64,000 bases of DNA. Source: Niallia circulans NBRC 13626. Its GTDB lineage: Bacteria > Bacillota > Bacilli > Bacillales > Cytobacillaceae. Every line of letters begins with the position of its first letter. Position 1 is the stretch's first letter. The notes under the pieces were generated by a model. That model made no database searches, was not told where the DNA came from, and was given only the letters and a program-made list of their open reading frames with translations. Position numbers and translations under genes: made by a program. The stretch lies in assembly GCF_001591585.1 (NCBI RefSeq), contig NZ_BCVE01000005.1, positions 1-64,000 on the forward strand. Direction: 5' to 3'. Shown one piece after another: positions 1 through 7,995 of this stretch.

Positions 1-552
1 TCTTGCACGGCTTTGCTTTGCTCTGGTGCTATTGGTTTGGCTTGATGGGCCGTAATTTCTTGTTCGGCCTTTGTGACTGCCTGCACTAATTTCTCTCTGC
101 CCGCACTTTCTTGACCTAAACGCTGGCTTATTGCTACTTCTCTTACTGCCTGTTCTACCTGTTTTACTACTTCCTTTGGCATTTTCGGATTGTTGATAAT
201 CGTTTCTTTTACCGTTTGGATTGCCTTTTGTAGGTTAGGCTCTTGTTTTATTTGGTCTTTCGTTTGAGTCAATTGGTCTTGTACGGCTTTGCTTTGGTCT
301 GTTGCTGCAGGTTTGGCTTGTTGGGCCGTAATTTCTTGTTCGGCCTTTGTGACTGCTTGTACTAATTTCTCGCGGCCAGCACTTTCTTGGCCTAAACGCT
401 GGCTTATTGTCGCTTCTCTTACTGCCTGTTCTACTTGTTTTACTACTTCCGGCGGCATTTTCGGATTGTTAATAATCGTCTCTTTTACCGTCTGGATTGC
501 TTTTTGTAGGTTAGGCTCTAGCTTTATTTGGTCTTTCACTTTATTCAATTCC
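1..552 (-). repeat. Two tandem 276-bp (92-codon) repeats inside the large gene
   Basis: The sequence from 1 to 276 recurs from 277 to 552 with only scattered differences, keeping the reading frame (276 = 3 x 92). The encoded unit holds conserved blocks such as EPNLQKAIQTVKET, NNPKMP, VVKQVEQAVRE and ISQRLGQESAGREKLVQAV. A third, much diverged copy covers about 560-740 (EDIQKGIELLRTKLNENPRI...). The first copy is cut by the window edge, so more may lie beyond. High nucleotide identity between copies suggests recent duplication or ongoing homogenisation. Confidence 0.9.
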
Positions 553-1445
553 GTAGCAGCCTCTTGTAAATCGTCTAATTTTATATTTGTCAATACATCT
601 ATTATTTTTGTTTTGGCTATTGATTGTAGTTTTTCAGAATCTTGTATAGCTTGTGTAATACTTTTTATATGCTCTTTCGATATCCGTGGATTTTCGTTTA
701 ATTTTGTACGTAATAACTCTATTCCCTTTTGAATATCCTCTTCCGTTTCCATTGCAGAAGATAATTCACTTATTAATTTTGTCAAAGCATTATTTTGCTT
801 TGAACTAGTTTCATTTTTTAAAGCATAGACTGGATTATGATGTTCTACTTGATTTTTCGATACATTTTTTTGAAAATTAGGATCAATTACATTTGCTATT
901 TTTGTAATGATATCATTCAACGGCTCTCCATTAACTGCTGCATGGATAGAACGCAAATTAACTGCTGATATCTCCAGATTTTTACTTGCCAGAGCACGTA
1001 ATGAAACTAATTTTTCTTCTATTGTCCCTGTTTCATTTTCTAAAAATGTATTTAACTGGACTAATGTATCTCTATTTATGGTAGTTTTTTTTCCTAAAAT
1101 AGCCGTTGCCATTCTTAATTCGTTTTTACTTTTTTCTGAAATGCTCATATCTTCTATCATTTTTTCTGATGAAGGATTTGATGGTAAGTCAGGAGCAGTA
1201 GTGGTGATTGTTTTAACCTTTATTTCACCACCATCCATATCACTAATTTGGACAGAAACTCGATTTTCCTTTGGAATCGTTTCTTCAAATTTCACATTAA
1301 AGTCTTTTCCTTTAATTTGGACAACCGCTTCATTTTCTGAAATCCGAGATTTAATTTGTGCATTATATGTTTCATTTTTTAAAAGCTCTAATTGTTTTTC
1401 ATTGGTTGTTACATTGGATAGTTGGGTTTTATTAGATATTTGCAT
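1..1445 (-). CDS. Large repeat-containing protein, probable flagellar-regulon (FliK/YlqG-like) protein, C-terminus outside window
   Basis: This gene runs off the left edge, so 481 residues from the N-terminus are visible and there is no stop. The start is the ATG at 1443-1445, preceded by GGGAG. Residues 1-75 (MQISNKTQLSNV...) form a short beta-rich segment (VVQIKGKDFNVKF, VSVQIS) that recalls the N-terminal part of FliK/YlqG-type hook-length proteins. That resemblance is weak and I cannot confirm it. The rest is helical and Lys/Glu/Gln-rich, ending in two near-identical 92-residue repeats and an older diverged copy before them. A perfect sigma-D promoter lies just upstream, which places the gene in the motility regulon. 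It lies downstream of comFA-comFC-yvyF on the same strand but is separated from them by a strong hairpin. The open frames on the opposite strand here are shadows. Sure it is coding; unsure of function. Confidence 0.8.
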   Translation of the reverse strand, partial: MQISNKTQLSNVTTNEKQLELLKNETYNAQIKSRISENEAVVQIKGKDFNVKFEETIPKENRVSVQISDMDGGEIKVKTITTTAPDLPSNPSSEKMIEDMSISEKSKNELRMATAILGKKTTINRDTLVQLNTFLENETGTIEEKLVSLRALASKNLEISAVNLRSIHAAVNGEPLNDIITKIANVIDPNFQKNVSKNQVEHHNPVYALKNETSSKQNNALTKLISELSSAMETEEDIQKGIELLRTKLNENPRISKEHIKSITQAIQDSEKLQSIAKTKIIDVLTNIKLDDLQEAATELNKVKDQIKLEPNLQKAIQTVKETIINNPKMPPEVVKQVEQAVREATISQRLGQESAGREKLVQAVTKAEQEITAQQAKPAATDQSKAVQDQLTQTKDQIKQEPNLQKAIQTVKETIINNPKMPKEVVKQVEQAVREVAISQRLGQESAGREKLVQAVTKAEQEITAHQAKPIAPEQSKAVQ

Positions 1446-1478
1446 AATAACACTCCCATAAAATACATTCTTCTTACT

Positions 1479-1505
1479 ATATCGGCCCAATGCTTTCTAA
1501 CTTTA
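1479..1505 (-). promoter_or_regulatory. Sigma-D (flagellar sigma factor) promoter of the large repeat gene
   Basis: Read on the minus strand, TAAA (1502-1505) is followed by exactly 15 bases and then GCCGATAT (1479-1486). This matches the B. subtilis sigma-D consensus TAAA-N15-GCCGATAT without mismatch. It sits 33 bp upstream of the ATG at 1445. Confidence 0.85.
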
Positions 1506-1531
1506 TTTATTCAATAAAAATGGTAAAATTT

Positions 1532-1579
1532 AATTAAAAAAGTTTAATAGAATTACAATTCTATTAAACTTTTTTAATT
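1532..1579. terminator. Perfect 23-bp inverted repeat, terminator of the comF-yvyF operon
   Basis: The arms 1532-1554 and 1557-1579 are exact reverse complements with almost no spacer, with A-runs and T-runs on the outside. It lies directly after the yvyF stop on the minus strand and before the sigma-D promoter of the next gene, so it separates the competence operon from that gene. Confidence 0.85.
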
Positions 1580-1582
1580 ATT

Positions 1583-1996
1583 CTACCTTTTATCTAATAC
1601 TCGATAGGCTGATTTATTTCTTTCTTCCATTTCTCTTTTTCTTTCTTCTTCCTTTTCCATCACATTTAGATCATTCTGTATTCCTGATAAACAAGAATGA
1701 CACAGCTTCCCTTCTCGAATAATCGTTCCACACTTGGCACAGGGATATCCAAGATTAGGGAATTGGGCAAGCTTGATTCTGCCTTTTTTGATAAATTTAT
1801 AAATCAATGTTCTTTCTACACCAGTCGCTTCGACCACATCATCCATCTGCGCTGTGCGATTCTGCTTTTTGCGAATATATTGGTATACTTTTTCATAATC
1901 TGCTTCTTCTTGTTTATAGCATTTCAAACACACATCTCGAATGTTATTTATCACATATATATCGCCACAGTTTGGGCAATTCCCTAGTTCAGCCAT
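1583..1996 (-). CDS. yvyF: YvyF, flagellar operon zinc-ribbon/HTH protein (TIGR03826 type)
   Basis: This is a small protein of the YvyF family that normally lies between comFC and flgM in Bacillus. Its exact role is unknown. The start is set at the ATG at 1996 (MAELGNCPNC), with GAGGAGG 8-9 bases upstream; an upstream in-frame extension to 2020 lacks support. The sequence shows a zinc ribbon at residues 6-27 (CPNCGDIY...CLKCY), a helix-turn-helix-like middle (VVEATGVERTLIYKFIKKGRI), a second pair of cysteines (CAKCGTI...LCHSC), and a charged C-terminal helix. The 5' end lies 13 bp after the comFC stop, so the two are probably co-transcribed. Unlike B. subtilis, no flgM follows; the hairpin and a sigma-D gene come next. 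Confidence 0.88.
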   Translation of the reverse strand: MAELGNCPNCGDIYVINNIRDVCLKCYKQEEADYEKVYQYIRKKQNRTAQMDDVVEATGVERTLIYKFIKKGRIKLAQFPNLGYPCAKCGTIIREGKLCHSCLSGIQNDLNVMEKEEERKREMEERNKSAYRVLDKR

Positions 1997-2009
1997 CCAT
2001 GATTCCTCC

Positions 2010-2702
2010 TCATCTTGCAATTGTAAAGGAAGTGATGGACTTTGCTCCGGCTTCCTTTAGCACTTTCGCTGCATTTCGTAGCGTTGCACCTGTAGTATAT
2101 ATATCGTCAACCAGAATAATATCTTGAGCGATAACAGCCTCTTTTTGCTCTATTTTAAAAATATTTCCTATCTGTAATCGTTGTTTTCGTGTTTTTTTCG
2201 ATTGTTTTTCACTATGTATGCGCACAAGACCATTTACATAAGGAACTTTTGCATAAAAGAGAACTGCCTCTACTTGATTAAAGCCTCTTTCGTACAAACG
2301 TTCGTCACTTAATGGAATAGGCATCACCACTTTATTTTTTCCGAAATCCTTCGGTAAAAAAGAAACAAAGGCTGCAGCTATATTATAGTCCCCTCTATAT
2401 TTAAACCGTGCAATCGTTTCTTTCAAAAAATCATTGTACAAAAATAACGATTGGTTGGATTGCAGTATTCCTTTCCATTCCTCTTCGTCTTCCCATTTTT
2501 GACAATCATGGCACATGCCCTCTTTAACATGAACGGACTCCAAGAACTGAAGAGATCGGCCACAAATTCGGCAAGTCTCTCCCTTTATTACTGCTAACTT
2601 CTCCTTACAGCCCGCACATAAATAGCATTCTGGTGCTTTCGAGAAAAGATAGGTCCAATTAAATTCCGGTATAACTGGTGCTAAGCAAATCACGCAAATC
2701 AT
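2010..2702 (-). CDS. comFC: ComFC, late competence phosphoribosyltransferase-family protein
   Basis: ComFC works with the helicase ComFA during DNA uptake in competent cells. The 230-residue protein opens with a four-cysteine zinc region (CVICLAPV, CYLCAGCKEKL, CRICGRSL, CHDCQ) and ends with a type I phosphoribosyltransferase fold, including the PRPP-binding loop IILVDDIYTTGATLRNA near residues 195-212. This is the standard architecture of the family. The start codon overlaps the comFA stop by four bases (ATGA), which indicates translational coupling. The small comFB gene found between them in B. subtilis is absent. Confidence 0.93.
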   Translation of the reverse strand: MICVICLAPVIPEFNWTYLFSKAPECYLCAGCKEKLAVIKGETCRICGRSLQFLESVHVKEGMCHDCQKWEDEEEWKGILQSNQSLFLYNDFLKETIARFKYRGDYNIAAAFVSFLPKDFGKNKVVMPIPLSDERLYERGFNQVEAVLFYAKVPYVNGLVRIHSEKQSKKTRKQRLQIGNIFKIEQKEAVIAQDIILVDDIYTTGATLRNAAKVLKEAGAKSITSFTIAR

Positions 2703-4198
2703 AACAGTAGCATCCCCTTCTCTCCTGCTTCTTGATTGCTTCGCTTAATTTGCTTTCGCGCTAATACCATATTATTTGTTTTTCCATAATGAAAAAAAGT
2801 TATCGCTCCATCTGGAAATTCCTTTTTCCTTCCTACTCTTCCCGCAATCTGTACAAGAGCACTCTCTGTGAAAATCCGATTTTCCGCTCCTAAAACAGCA
2901 ACATCTACATTTGGAAAAGTAACGCCCCTCTCTAAAATCGTTGTTGTAACAAGCAAATCCACTTCTTTATTACGCATTTTTTGTACCTTTTCCTTTCGAT
3001 CAGGATCTTCAGCATGAACGGCTTCAACCTTATCAACAATTGGTTGCAACAGCTTTTTCACTTTTTCCATATAATGAATTTTGGGCACGAATAAGAGCAT
3101 AGGTTTATTTTGTGGAACTCGTTCACGAATCCAATCAACAAGCATGGCAGGGAGCTTGTCCTTTTTCAAGCCCTTTTCCCAATTCCCACACCATTGAAAA
3201 TCTGGAACAGGCAACGGATATTGATGAAAGCGTGCTGGAATGGTCACAAAGTGAACTTTGTTATGCTTACACTTTTCTTGCCAGTCTTTATCGGGAGTCG
3301 CCGTTAAATAAATAAGTGTCGATTGTTCCTTCTTGGCTTTTTGCACAGCATATTGAAGCGATTTATCAACGGAATATGGAAATGCATCCATTTCATCTAA
3401 AATAATGAGGTCAAAGGCTTGGTGGAACCGAAAAAGCTGATGGGTCGTGCTAATCGTTAGCGGACTATACAGATGACGATCTTCACTACCACCATAAACA
3501 GGCAATACCTTTATTTCTGGAAAAACCTCCTGTAATCGAGGGGCCAATTCGAGGACAACATCTGTACGAGGAGTAGCAATACATACACGTTGATTATCAC
3601 GCAATGCTTTTTCAATTCCTTTAAAAAGAATCTCCGTTTTCCCAGCGCCACACACTGCCCAGATAAGAAGCTCCGATTGTGCCTCGATGATTTGCTCCAT
3701 TTTGTCTGATGCCTCTTGCTGTCCTTGTGAAAGACTGCCGTTCCATTGTAATGTAATTTTTGATGTTTCTTGATCCAGTTCTGGCCCACTCCATTTAATT
3801 AATGGGGTACATTCACTTATTCTCCCCATCATGATGCAATTTCGACAATAAGTGCAGTTTTCTTTACATCGTGCACAAGGAAAAGTAGCAAATAACTCCT
3901 GATTTTCATTTCCACAACGCATGCAAATGTACTTATTGCGAGCTTTTTTCTCTATCCCTTTCCTATACGAGCAATAACCATTTTCGTAATGTGCTTGGAT
4001 TTCTTGTTCTGAAAAAGGGAGCTCAGCTAGTAGTAAAGTTTTACCTTGGAGGGAAGCTTGGAGTTGCGGATTAAATGGATAAGCTTTATTAAGTGGCGGC
4101 GTTATCAGTTGATTTTGGGAAGCATTGGAGATTCGGAAGGAGTGAGAGAAATTACTTTTCGTGGGGAGTAATATATTGTCCTTTTGATAAAATCGCAT
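2699..4198 (-). CDS. comFA: ComFA, competence DNA-uptake DEAD-box helicase
   Basis: This is an ATP-driven helicase/translocase that pulls transforming single-stranded DNA into the cytoplasm. At 499 residues it is slightly longer than typical ComFA. A four-cysteine zinc finger (CMRCGN, CARCKENCTYC) lies around residues 92-122. Walker A is WAVCGAGKTEI and the Walker B/DEAD variant is LIILDEMDAFPY. SAT-type motif LTATPD and a helicase C-terminal domain with QIAGRVGRK complete the set. The ATG at 4196-4198 follows GGAGG. The gene lies first in comFA-comFC-yvyF. The promoter must lie in the remains of the adjacent NERD pseudogene. I see no convincing ComK box there. Confidence 0.94.
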   Translation of the reverse strand: MRFYQKDNILLPTKSNFSHSFRISNASQNQLITPPLNKAYPFNPQLQASLQGKTLLLAELPFSEQEIQAHYENGYCSYRKGIEKKARNKYICMRCGNENQELFATFPCARCKENCTYCRNCIMMGRISECTPLIKWSGPELDQETSKITLQWNGSLSQGQQEASDKMEQIIEAQSELLIWAVCGAGKTEILFKGIEKALRDNQRVCIATPRTDVVLELAPRLQEVFPEIKVLPVYGGSEDRHLYSPLTISTTHQLFRFHQAFDLIILDEMDAFPYSVDKSLQYAVQKAKKEQSTLIYLTATPDKDWQEKCKHNKVHFVTIPARFHQYPLPVPDFQWCGNWEKGLKKDKLPAMLVDWIRERVPQNKPMLLFVPKIHYMEKVKKLLQPIVDKVEAVHAEDPDRKEKVQKMRNKEVDLLVTTTILERGVTFPNVDVAVLGAENRIFTESALVQIAGRVGRKKEFPDGAITFFHYGKTNNMVLARKQIKRSNQEAGEKGMLLL

Positions 4199-4219
4199 TA
4201 TTTTCCTCCTAGTTCTGTT

Positions 4220-5055
4220 TTAAATAGATTTTAAGGTTAAATGATGAATTGCCTTTTTTCCAAATCCTGTTCTTTTCAGTTTTAAATTTGCTAGTGTCCT
4301 TGAAGCTATTATAGACTAATAACCTTTAAAGTGGGGAGTATCGCCTTTTTTTGACTTATTACTACAGCTAGGGAAAAACCAATATACTTTTGCAAAATAT
4401 CCGTATCTAAAGGAGTATTCTTTCTTTTAAGACACTTGATTAATCTCTTTTTTCCTCTGTTGGGAGAAAATATCTTTTATAGGAAGAAGTGAGTTTAGAA
4501 ATCAATTTTGGTAATATTCTTTATGAATGATGGTGTTTTTAAAGGTTTGAATTTGAGGAGAGGATAACCGCAAAATTGATTTTGGGTTACTAAATACAAC
4601 GAGAGAGTAAATAGGAATAATAGGAAATTGATTAGCTAATAGCCAGGCTTCAAACTGTCGCTTTAATCTGTTCACTTGAATAATAGGATCAGGAAATGCC
4701 TCTTTTTCTTCTTCCTTTATTCGTATCATTTGATGTAAATCAGTATCAAGGTATAGCTCGCCAATGATATTTTTCACTTCAAGGATTAACGCATATTTCG
4801 CATGCAGAATTAATACATCAATTTGGAAAAAATGTTTTCCGTCCCATAGGCGTAAATCATGCAGGATAAAGTATTCATCATCTGGCAAAAAACTAAGCGG
4901 GAAAATCCACTGCCTGCTTCCCCCCTGTATCTTGCCAACTTCCGTTGATAATCTTGATTGATTAACGAAATATTAGAATGATTAGCTCTAATCCTCGAGA
5001 GCAAGGCCTCTAATTGGAGCGCTCGATATCGATATTCAATTGGTTTTACGATCAA
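4220..5055 (-). pseudogene. NERD-domain protein, decayed (frameshifts and stops)
   Basis: The minus strand carries the remains of a nuclease-related-domain (NERD) protein of the Bacillus type. The N-terminus (MIVKPIEYRYRALQLEALL..., ending KLARYRGE) is in one frame from 5055. The NERD core continues in another frame from about 4900 (YFILHDLRLWDGKHFFQID, LILEVKNIIGELY, DPIIQVNRLKRQF). The shift maps near a run of six G at about 4920. A stop at 4502 follows HKEYYQN, and further stops and shifts precede a C-terminal piece (ASRTLANLKLKRTGFGKKAI) ending near 4220, which resembles the usual NERD C-terminus. At least three lesions make it non-functional. A second decayed NERD gene lies at 49605-50465. 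Confidence 0.8.
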
Positions 5056-5274
5056 CTGCTCACTTCCTTTTTTTCATACTTAATTTATTCTATACAGTCA
5101 TTTGAATTCCTGCCTATTTGATAAAAAAGGACTAGTGAATAAAACTTAGTTGCTTTTGTTTACTAAACTGCACTTGGTAACTACATAATTTAAATTATTT
5201 ATCGTTATCCGATATAAAATATAATACCAATTTTCAGTCTTTATATTAACTGGTAATAAATAAGGAGTGCCGTT

Positions 5275-6234
5275 ATGCAAATTAATCTTTTGTTTGAAGG
5301 AGCAGTAAAAGAACAATTTAAGCAACAAGCATCGACCAATACAGATGTACTAATGAAGCAGCCACTAGGTGAAAAAAAAGAAATTGAAGTAGAGCGTGAC
5401 GGAAAAGCTTTTACTTTAACATTCTCTGATGAAATAAAACATCTAAAAGCAGAGACAGATGAAGAAATTGCACAAATGTTTGCTCAGCAAGTAGAAGACC
5501 CATCTGATATTTTTTCATATCGTCCGCGAGACCAATGGCTTATTTTCAGTCAATATTTAAATGATAATGGTATCTTTGATGGGAAGAATGCGAAGGATAT
5601 TGAAGAAATTGAAAATCTACTTGTAGATATAACGGATGGCTTAGATAATTTAGATATTGCTACACCAAAAGGCCGAGATATAAAATCTGGAAGCAAACCT
5701 ATTACGCAGCAATTAACTTCTGCTGAGGCACAATTAGAACTTGCCTCTTCAACAGCTGCATTACAACTATTTGGTGAGAAATATGTTACAGGCGATGCGA
5801 AAGAGGGCTTTCACCAATTGATTGAACAGTACACAAAGCGAAATAAAAAACGTGTATTGAGCTATAAGTCAATCGAAGAAAAATTTTATCAAGGGCGTGC
5901 GAAGATTTACGAAACACGACATATGGATACATCTTCTTTAAATGCCCAACAAAAAAATAATTTATCGATTACAAATAAACTAGGCAAAATCAATTATACA
6001 GAAGCAGAAATTTCCAAAATGATTGAAGGTTATAAAGAAAAATTCGGAATGCTTCAAAATAAATCGGACGTTGATGTCCTCATTGCTAAATTGCAGGATG
6101 AGTTATCGAACTTTGTTACAAAAGGTATTTCTAAACAAGATAAAGACTACGAAGCAGCAAATAACTTCGTTAAAGAGAAATCAGCAAAAACTTTTGAGCG
6201 CATTGCAGATTATTGGAAAAAATTATTATATTAA
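5275..6234 (+). CDS. Hypothetical protein, 319 residues, cytoplasmic
   Basis: I do not recognise a family. The ATG follows GGAGTGCC. The product is hydrophilic and helical, with no signal peptide or membrane segment. It opens with a short beta-like part (MQINLLFEGAVKEQF, KKEIEVERDGKAFTLTFSDEI). The rest is acidic and lysine-rich, with candidate coiled-coil stretches around residues 145-180 and 240-310. A double hairpin follows, so it is a single-gene unit flanked by a pseudogene and a gene fragment, which suggests an accessory insertion between comFA and degV. Base composition resembles the neighbours. Confidence 0.75.
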   Translation: MQINLLFEGAVKEQFKQQASTNTDVLMKQPLGEKKEIEVERDGKAFTLTFSDEIKHLKAETDEEIAQMFAQQVEDPSDIFSYRPRDQWLIFSQYLNDNGIFDGKNAKDIEEIENLLVDITDGLDNLDIATPKGRDIKSGSKPITQQLTSAEAQLELASSTAALQLFGEKYVTGDAKEGFHQLIEQYTKRNKKRVLSYKSIEEKFYQGRAKIYETRHMDTSSLNAQQKNNLSITNKLGKINYTEAEISKMIEGYKEKFGMLQNKSDVDVLIAKLQDELSNFVTKGISKQDKDYEAANNFVKEKSAKTFERIADYWKKLLY

Positions 6235-6257
6235 TATACAACACCATACAAAATAAC

Positions 6258-6328
6258 GTTCCCAAATCAAAGTTTGGGAACACACCAAAAAGCCGTAAAC
6301 GTTGATTTAACAACGTTTATGGCTTTTT
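6258..6328 (+). terminator. Two successive hairpins after the 319-residue ORF
   Basis: GTTCCCAAA (6258-6266) pairs with TTTGGGAAC (6273-6281). A second, longer stem runs from 6287 to 6328 (AAAAAGCC-TAAACGTTG against CAACGTTTA-GGCTTTTT) and ends in a T-run. The second is a good intrinsic terminator. Confidence 0.85.
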
Positions 6329-6333
6329 ACATA

Positions 6334-6528
6334 ATGGAAGTATTCAAAAGCTTCCGCAAGCAACAAATGGAGTTTAATAAACAGCTTATTGAAGAATTTC
6401 ATGGTCAGCATGAATACATAGAGAATCGTTTAGAAGAGAGAGATCGCTAGCTCGTAGAATCGATGCGCCAAACGCTGGAGGCTCGTAAAGAGATTACTGC
6501 AGCTGAGAATATGGAGAAGAAAAAATGA
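6334..6528 (+). pseudogene. Fragment of a DUF3967/MerR-like protein with an internal stop
   Basis: The frame starting at the ATG at 6334 reads MEVFKSFRKQQMEFNKQLIE... to EERDR, then a TAG, then LVESMRQTLEARKEI and a stop at 6526-6528. The ERDR..L(V/M)ESMR..LE..K pattern resembles the C-terminal part of DUF3967 proteins found on Bacillus plasmids and mobile elements. There is no N-terminal DNA-binding domain and no ribosome binding site; the ATG overlaps the end of the preceding terminator. I read it as a truncated relic. The family call is from memory of the motif. Confidence 0.5.
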
Positions 6529-6785
6529 TGGTATTTTGGAAGATAGGGGAAGTTTGTAAAAGACCACCTCTTGAAATCGAGAGGTGACTTTGATGCCTAG
6601 TCAAGTTCTTACAGCGGTACCGGACTGAACGTAGTGAGGAAGGATATGGAGCTGTAAGTGCTGACTGGGTAAAACACGATTTACAAGCTAGTCATAACGA
6701 AGGAATGAAAAGGGGCGCTCTTCCTTGTTCATTTTTTTCCTTGCGACTCCCTCACCTATCCTTTCGACTAACTCTCCCACCATCA
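6529..6785. other. Intergenic remnant without a recognisable gene
   Basis: About 250 bp between the DUF3967-like fragment and the degV terminator. It contains a short hairpin (CACCTCTTG against CGAGAGGTG around 6565-6588) but no ORF with a ribosome binding site. It may be residue of the same lost mobile segment. Confidence 0.4.
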
Positions 6786-6787
6786 CA

Positions 6788-6819
6788 AAAATCCCGATTC
6801 TTTTCTAAGAACCGGGATT
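6788..6819 (-). terminator. Intrinsic terminator of degV
   Basis: On the minus strand, AATCCCGGTTCTT pairs with AAGAATCGGGATT and is followed by TTTTTG. It lies 14 bp beyond the degV stop. Confidence 0.85.
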
Positions 6820-6832
6820 CCAAACATCATTA

Positions 6833-7672
6833 TTATCTTTTCTTTATCCAGCCAAGTCCCATTGATCCTTCTCCTAAGTGTGTACCAATAACAGCACCAA
6901 AGTAACTTAATGAGAATTCAATATTGGGGAATTCTTGTTCTAGTTCTGCTTTCCATTCTTTTGCTTCTTCTTCGCGATTAGCATGGATGATGGCAGCGTA
7001 GTAGCTGCCTCCATTCGTTTCTTCGCGGAGAAGTTCGACAATTCGCCTCATTGCTCTTTTTTTTGTGCGGATTTTTTCAAATGGGACAATTATCTTATCC
7101 TTAAAATGCAGCAATGGCTTAACCTGCAGAAGACTGCCGATGATTGCTTGAGCACTGGATAGTCGTCCACCTCTTTGAAGATTTGATAGATCATCTACCA
7201 TAAAGTAGGCGTTGCTTGTTTGTTTTAATTCGTCAAGAATGGGAATAATTTCTGCTGCGCTTTTCCCTTGTTGAGCTAATTTTGCTGCTTCTATAGCATA
7301 GAAACCTTGAACCATGCAGCTTATTTCTGTATCAAAAGCAAATACTTTAATGCCCTCTACCATGTCTCCAGCAGTAATGGCTCCTTGATAAGTGCCGCTG
7401 ATACCACTTGATAAATGAACACTTATTACTTCATCATAATTTTTAGATAGTTCTTCAAATAGCTCTACAAATTTTCCAATAGATGGTTGAGAGGTCGTAG
7501 GCAGGTCCATTTTTCTAACTGCTTCATAAAATTCAGATGCGGTTAATTCTTTTTCCTCCTCATATACTTCTGACCCTAAGAAAACTGTCAATGGGATCAT
7601 ATATATATTGTACTTCTCCCTCACCTCTTTAGGAATATAGGCCGTACTATCTGTAACAATAGCTGTTTTCAT
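6833..7672 (-). CDS. degV: DegV-family fatty-acid-binding protein (YviA type)
   Basis: DegV proteins bind a fatty acid in a two-domain fold; FakB-type members present it to a fatty acid kinase. The 279-residue product has the family signature TDSTAYIP at residues 7-14, the SGISGTYQGA loop that contacts the acyl carboxylate, and the C-terminal IGTHLGEGSMGLGW. Length is normal. It lies downstream of degU on the same strand, as in B. subtilis, but across a gap with the degU terminator, so it is probably transcribed alone. Confidence 0.93.
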   Translation of the reverse strand: MKTAIVTDSTAYIPKEVREKYNIYMIPLTVFLGSEVYEEEKELTASEFYEAVRKMDLPTTSQPSIGKFVELFEELSKNYDEVISVHLSSGISGTYQGAITAGDMVEGIKVFAFDTEISCMVQGFYAIEAAKLAQQGKSAAEIIPILDELKQTSNAYFMVDDLSNLQRGGRLSSAQAIIGSLLQVKPLLHFKDKIIVPFEKIRTKKRAMRRIVELLREETNGGSYYAAIIHANREEEAKEWKAELEQEFPNIEFSLSYFGAVIGTHLGEGSMGLGWIKKR

Positions 7673-7995
7673 GCAATTAGTTACCTTCCTTATCTATTCG
7701 TTTGTATACATATTTTAACTATAAAAGTTAATTAGCATTATCGATTAATTCTATTATAATGCACATAAAGAGGAATTTATATGGAATTTTAAATGGCAAG
7801 GAAATATTATAACAGATTTTTCACTTTAGAGGTTGATTAGGATGGCAATATTTCTTTACTTTCACTTCCTACAATTTTATCGCATTTTCATATGATTGCA
7901 ATTGCAACGAAAACACCAACCTCACCAAATAAAACAATTCGTTAAAAAAAGGAGTTTCCTCAAACCAACAAGTGATTTAGGTAACCCCTTTTTTC
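7673..7995 (-). terminator. degU terminator (7939-7995) within a 320-bp gap
   Basis: Directly after the degU stop, the minus strand forms a stem of AAAAAAGG.GTTACCT with AGGAAACTCCTTTTTT (two weak positions) with a loop of about 22 bases and a terminal T-run. The rest of the gap (7673-7938) is AT-rich, presumably holds the degV promoter, and shows no ORF with a ribosome binding site. Confidence 0.75.

Noticed and set aside
289-1461. Two plus-strand open frames over the left end (289-732 and 907-1461)
   Set aside because: They lie antisense to the large minus-strand gene, have no ribosome site, and their hydrophobic Cys/Phe/Ser-rich translations are typical of antisense frames. The minus strand has repeats and a sigma-D promoter.
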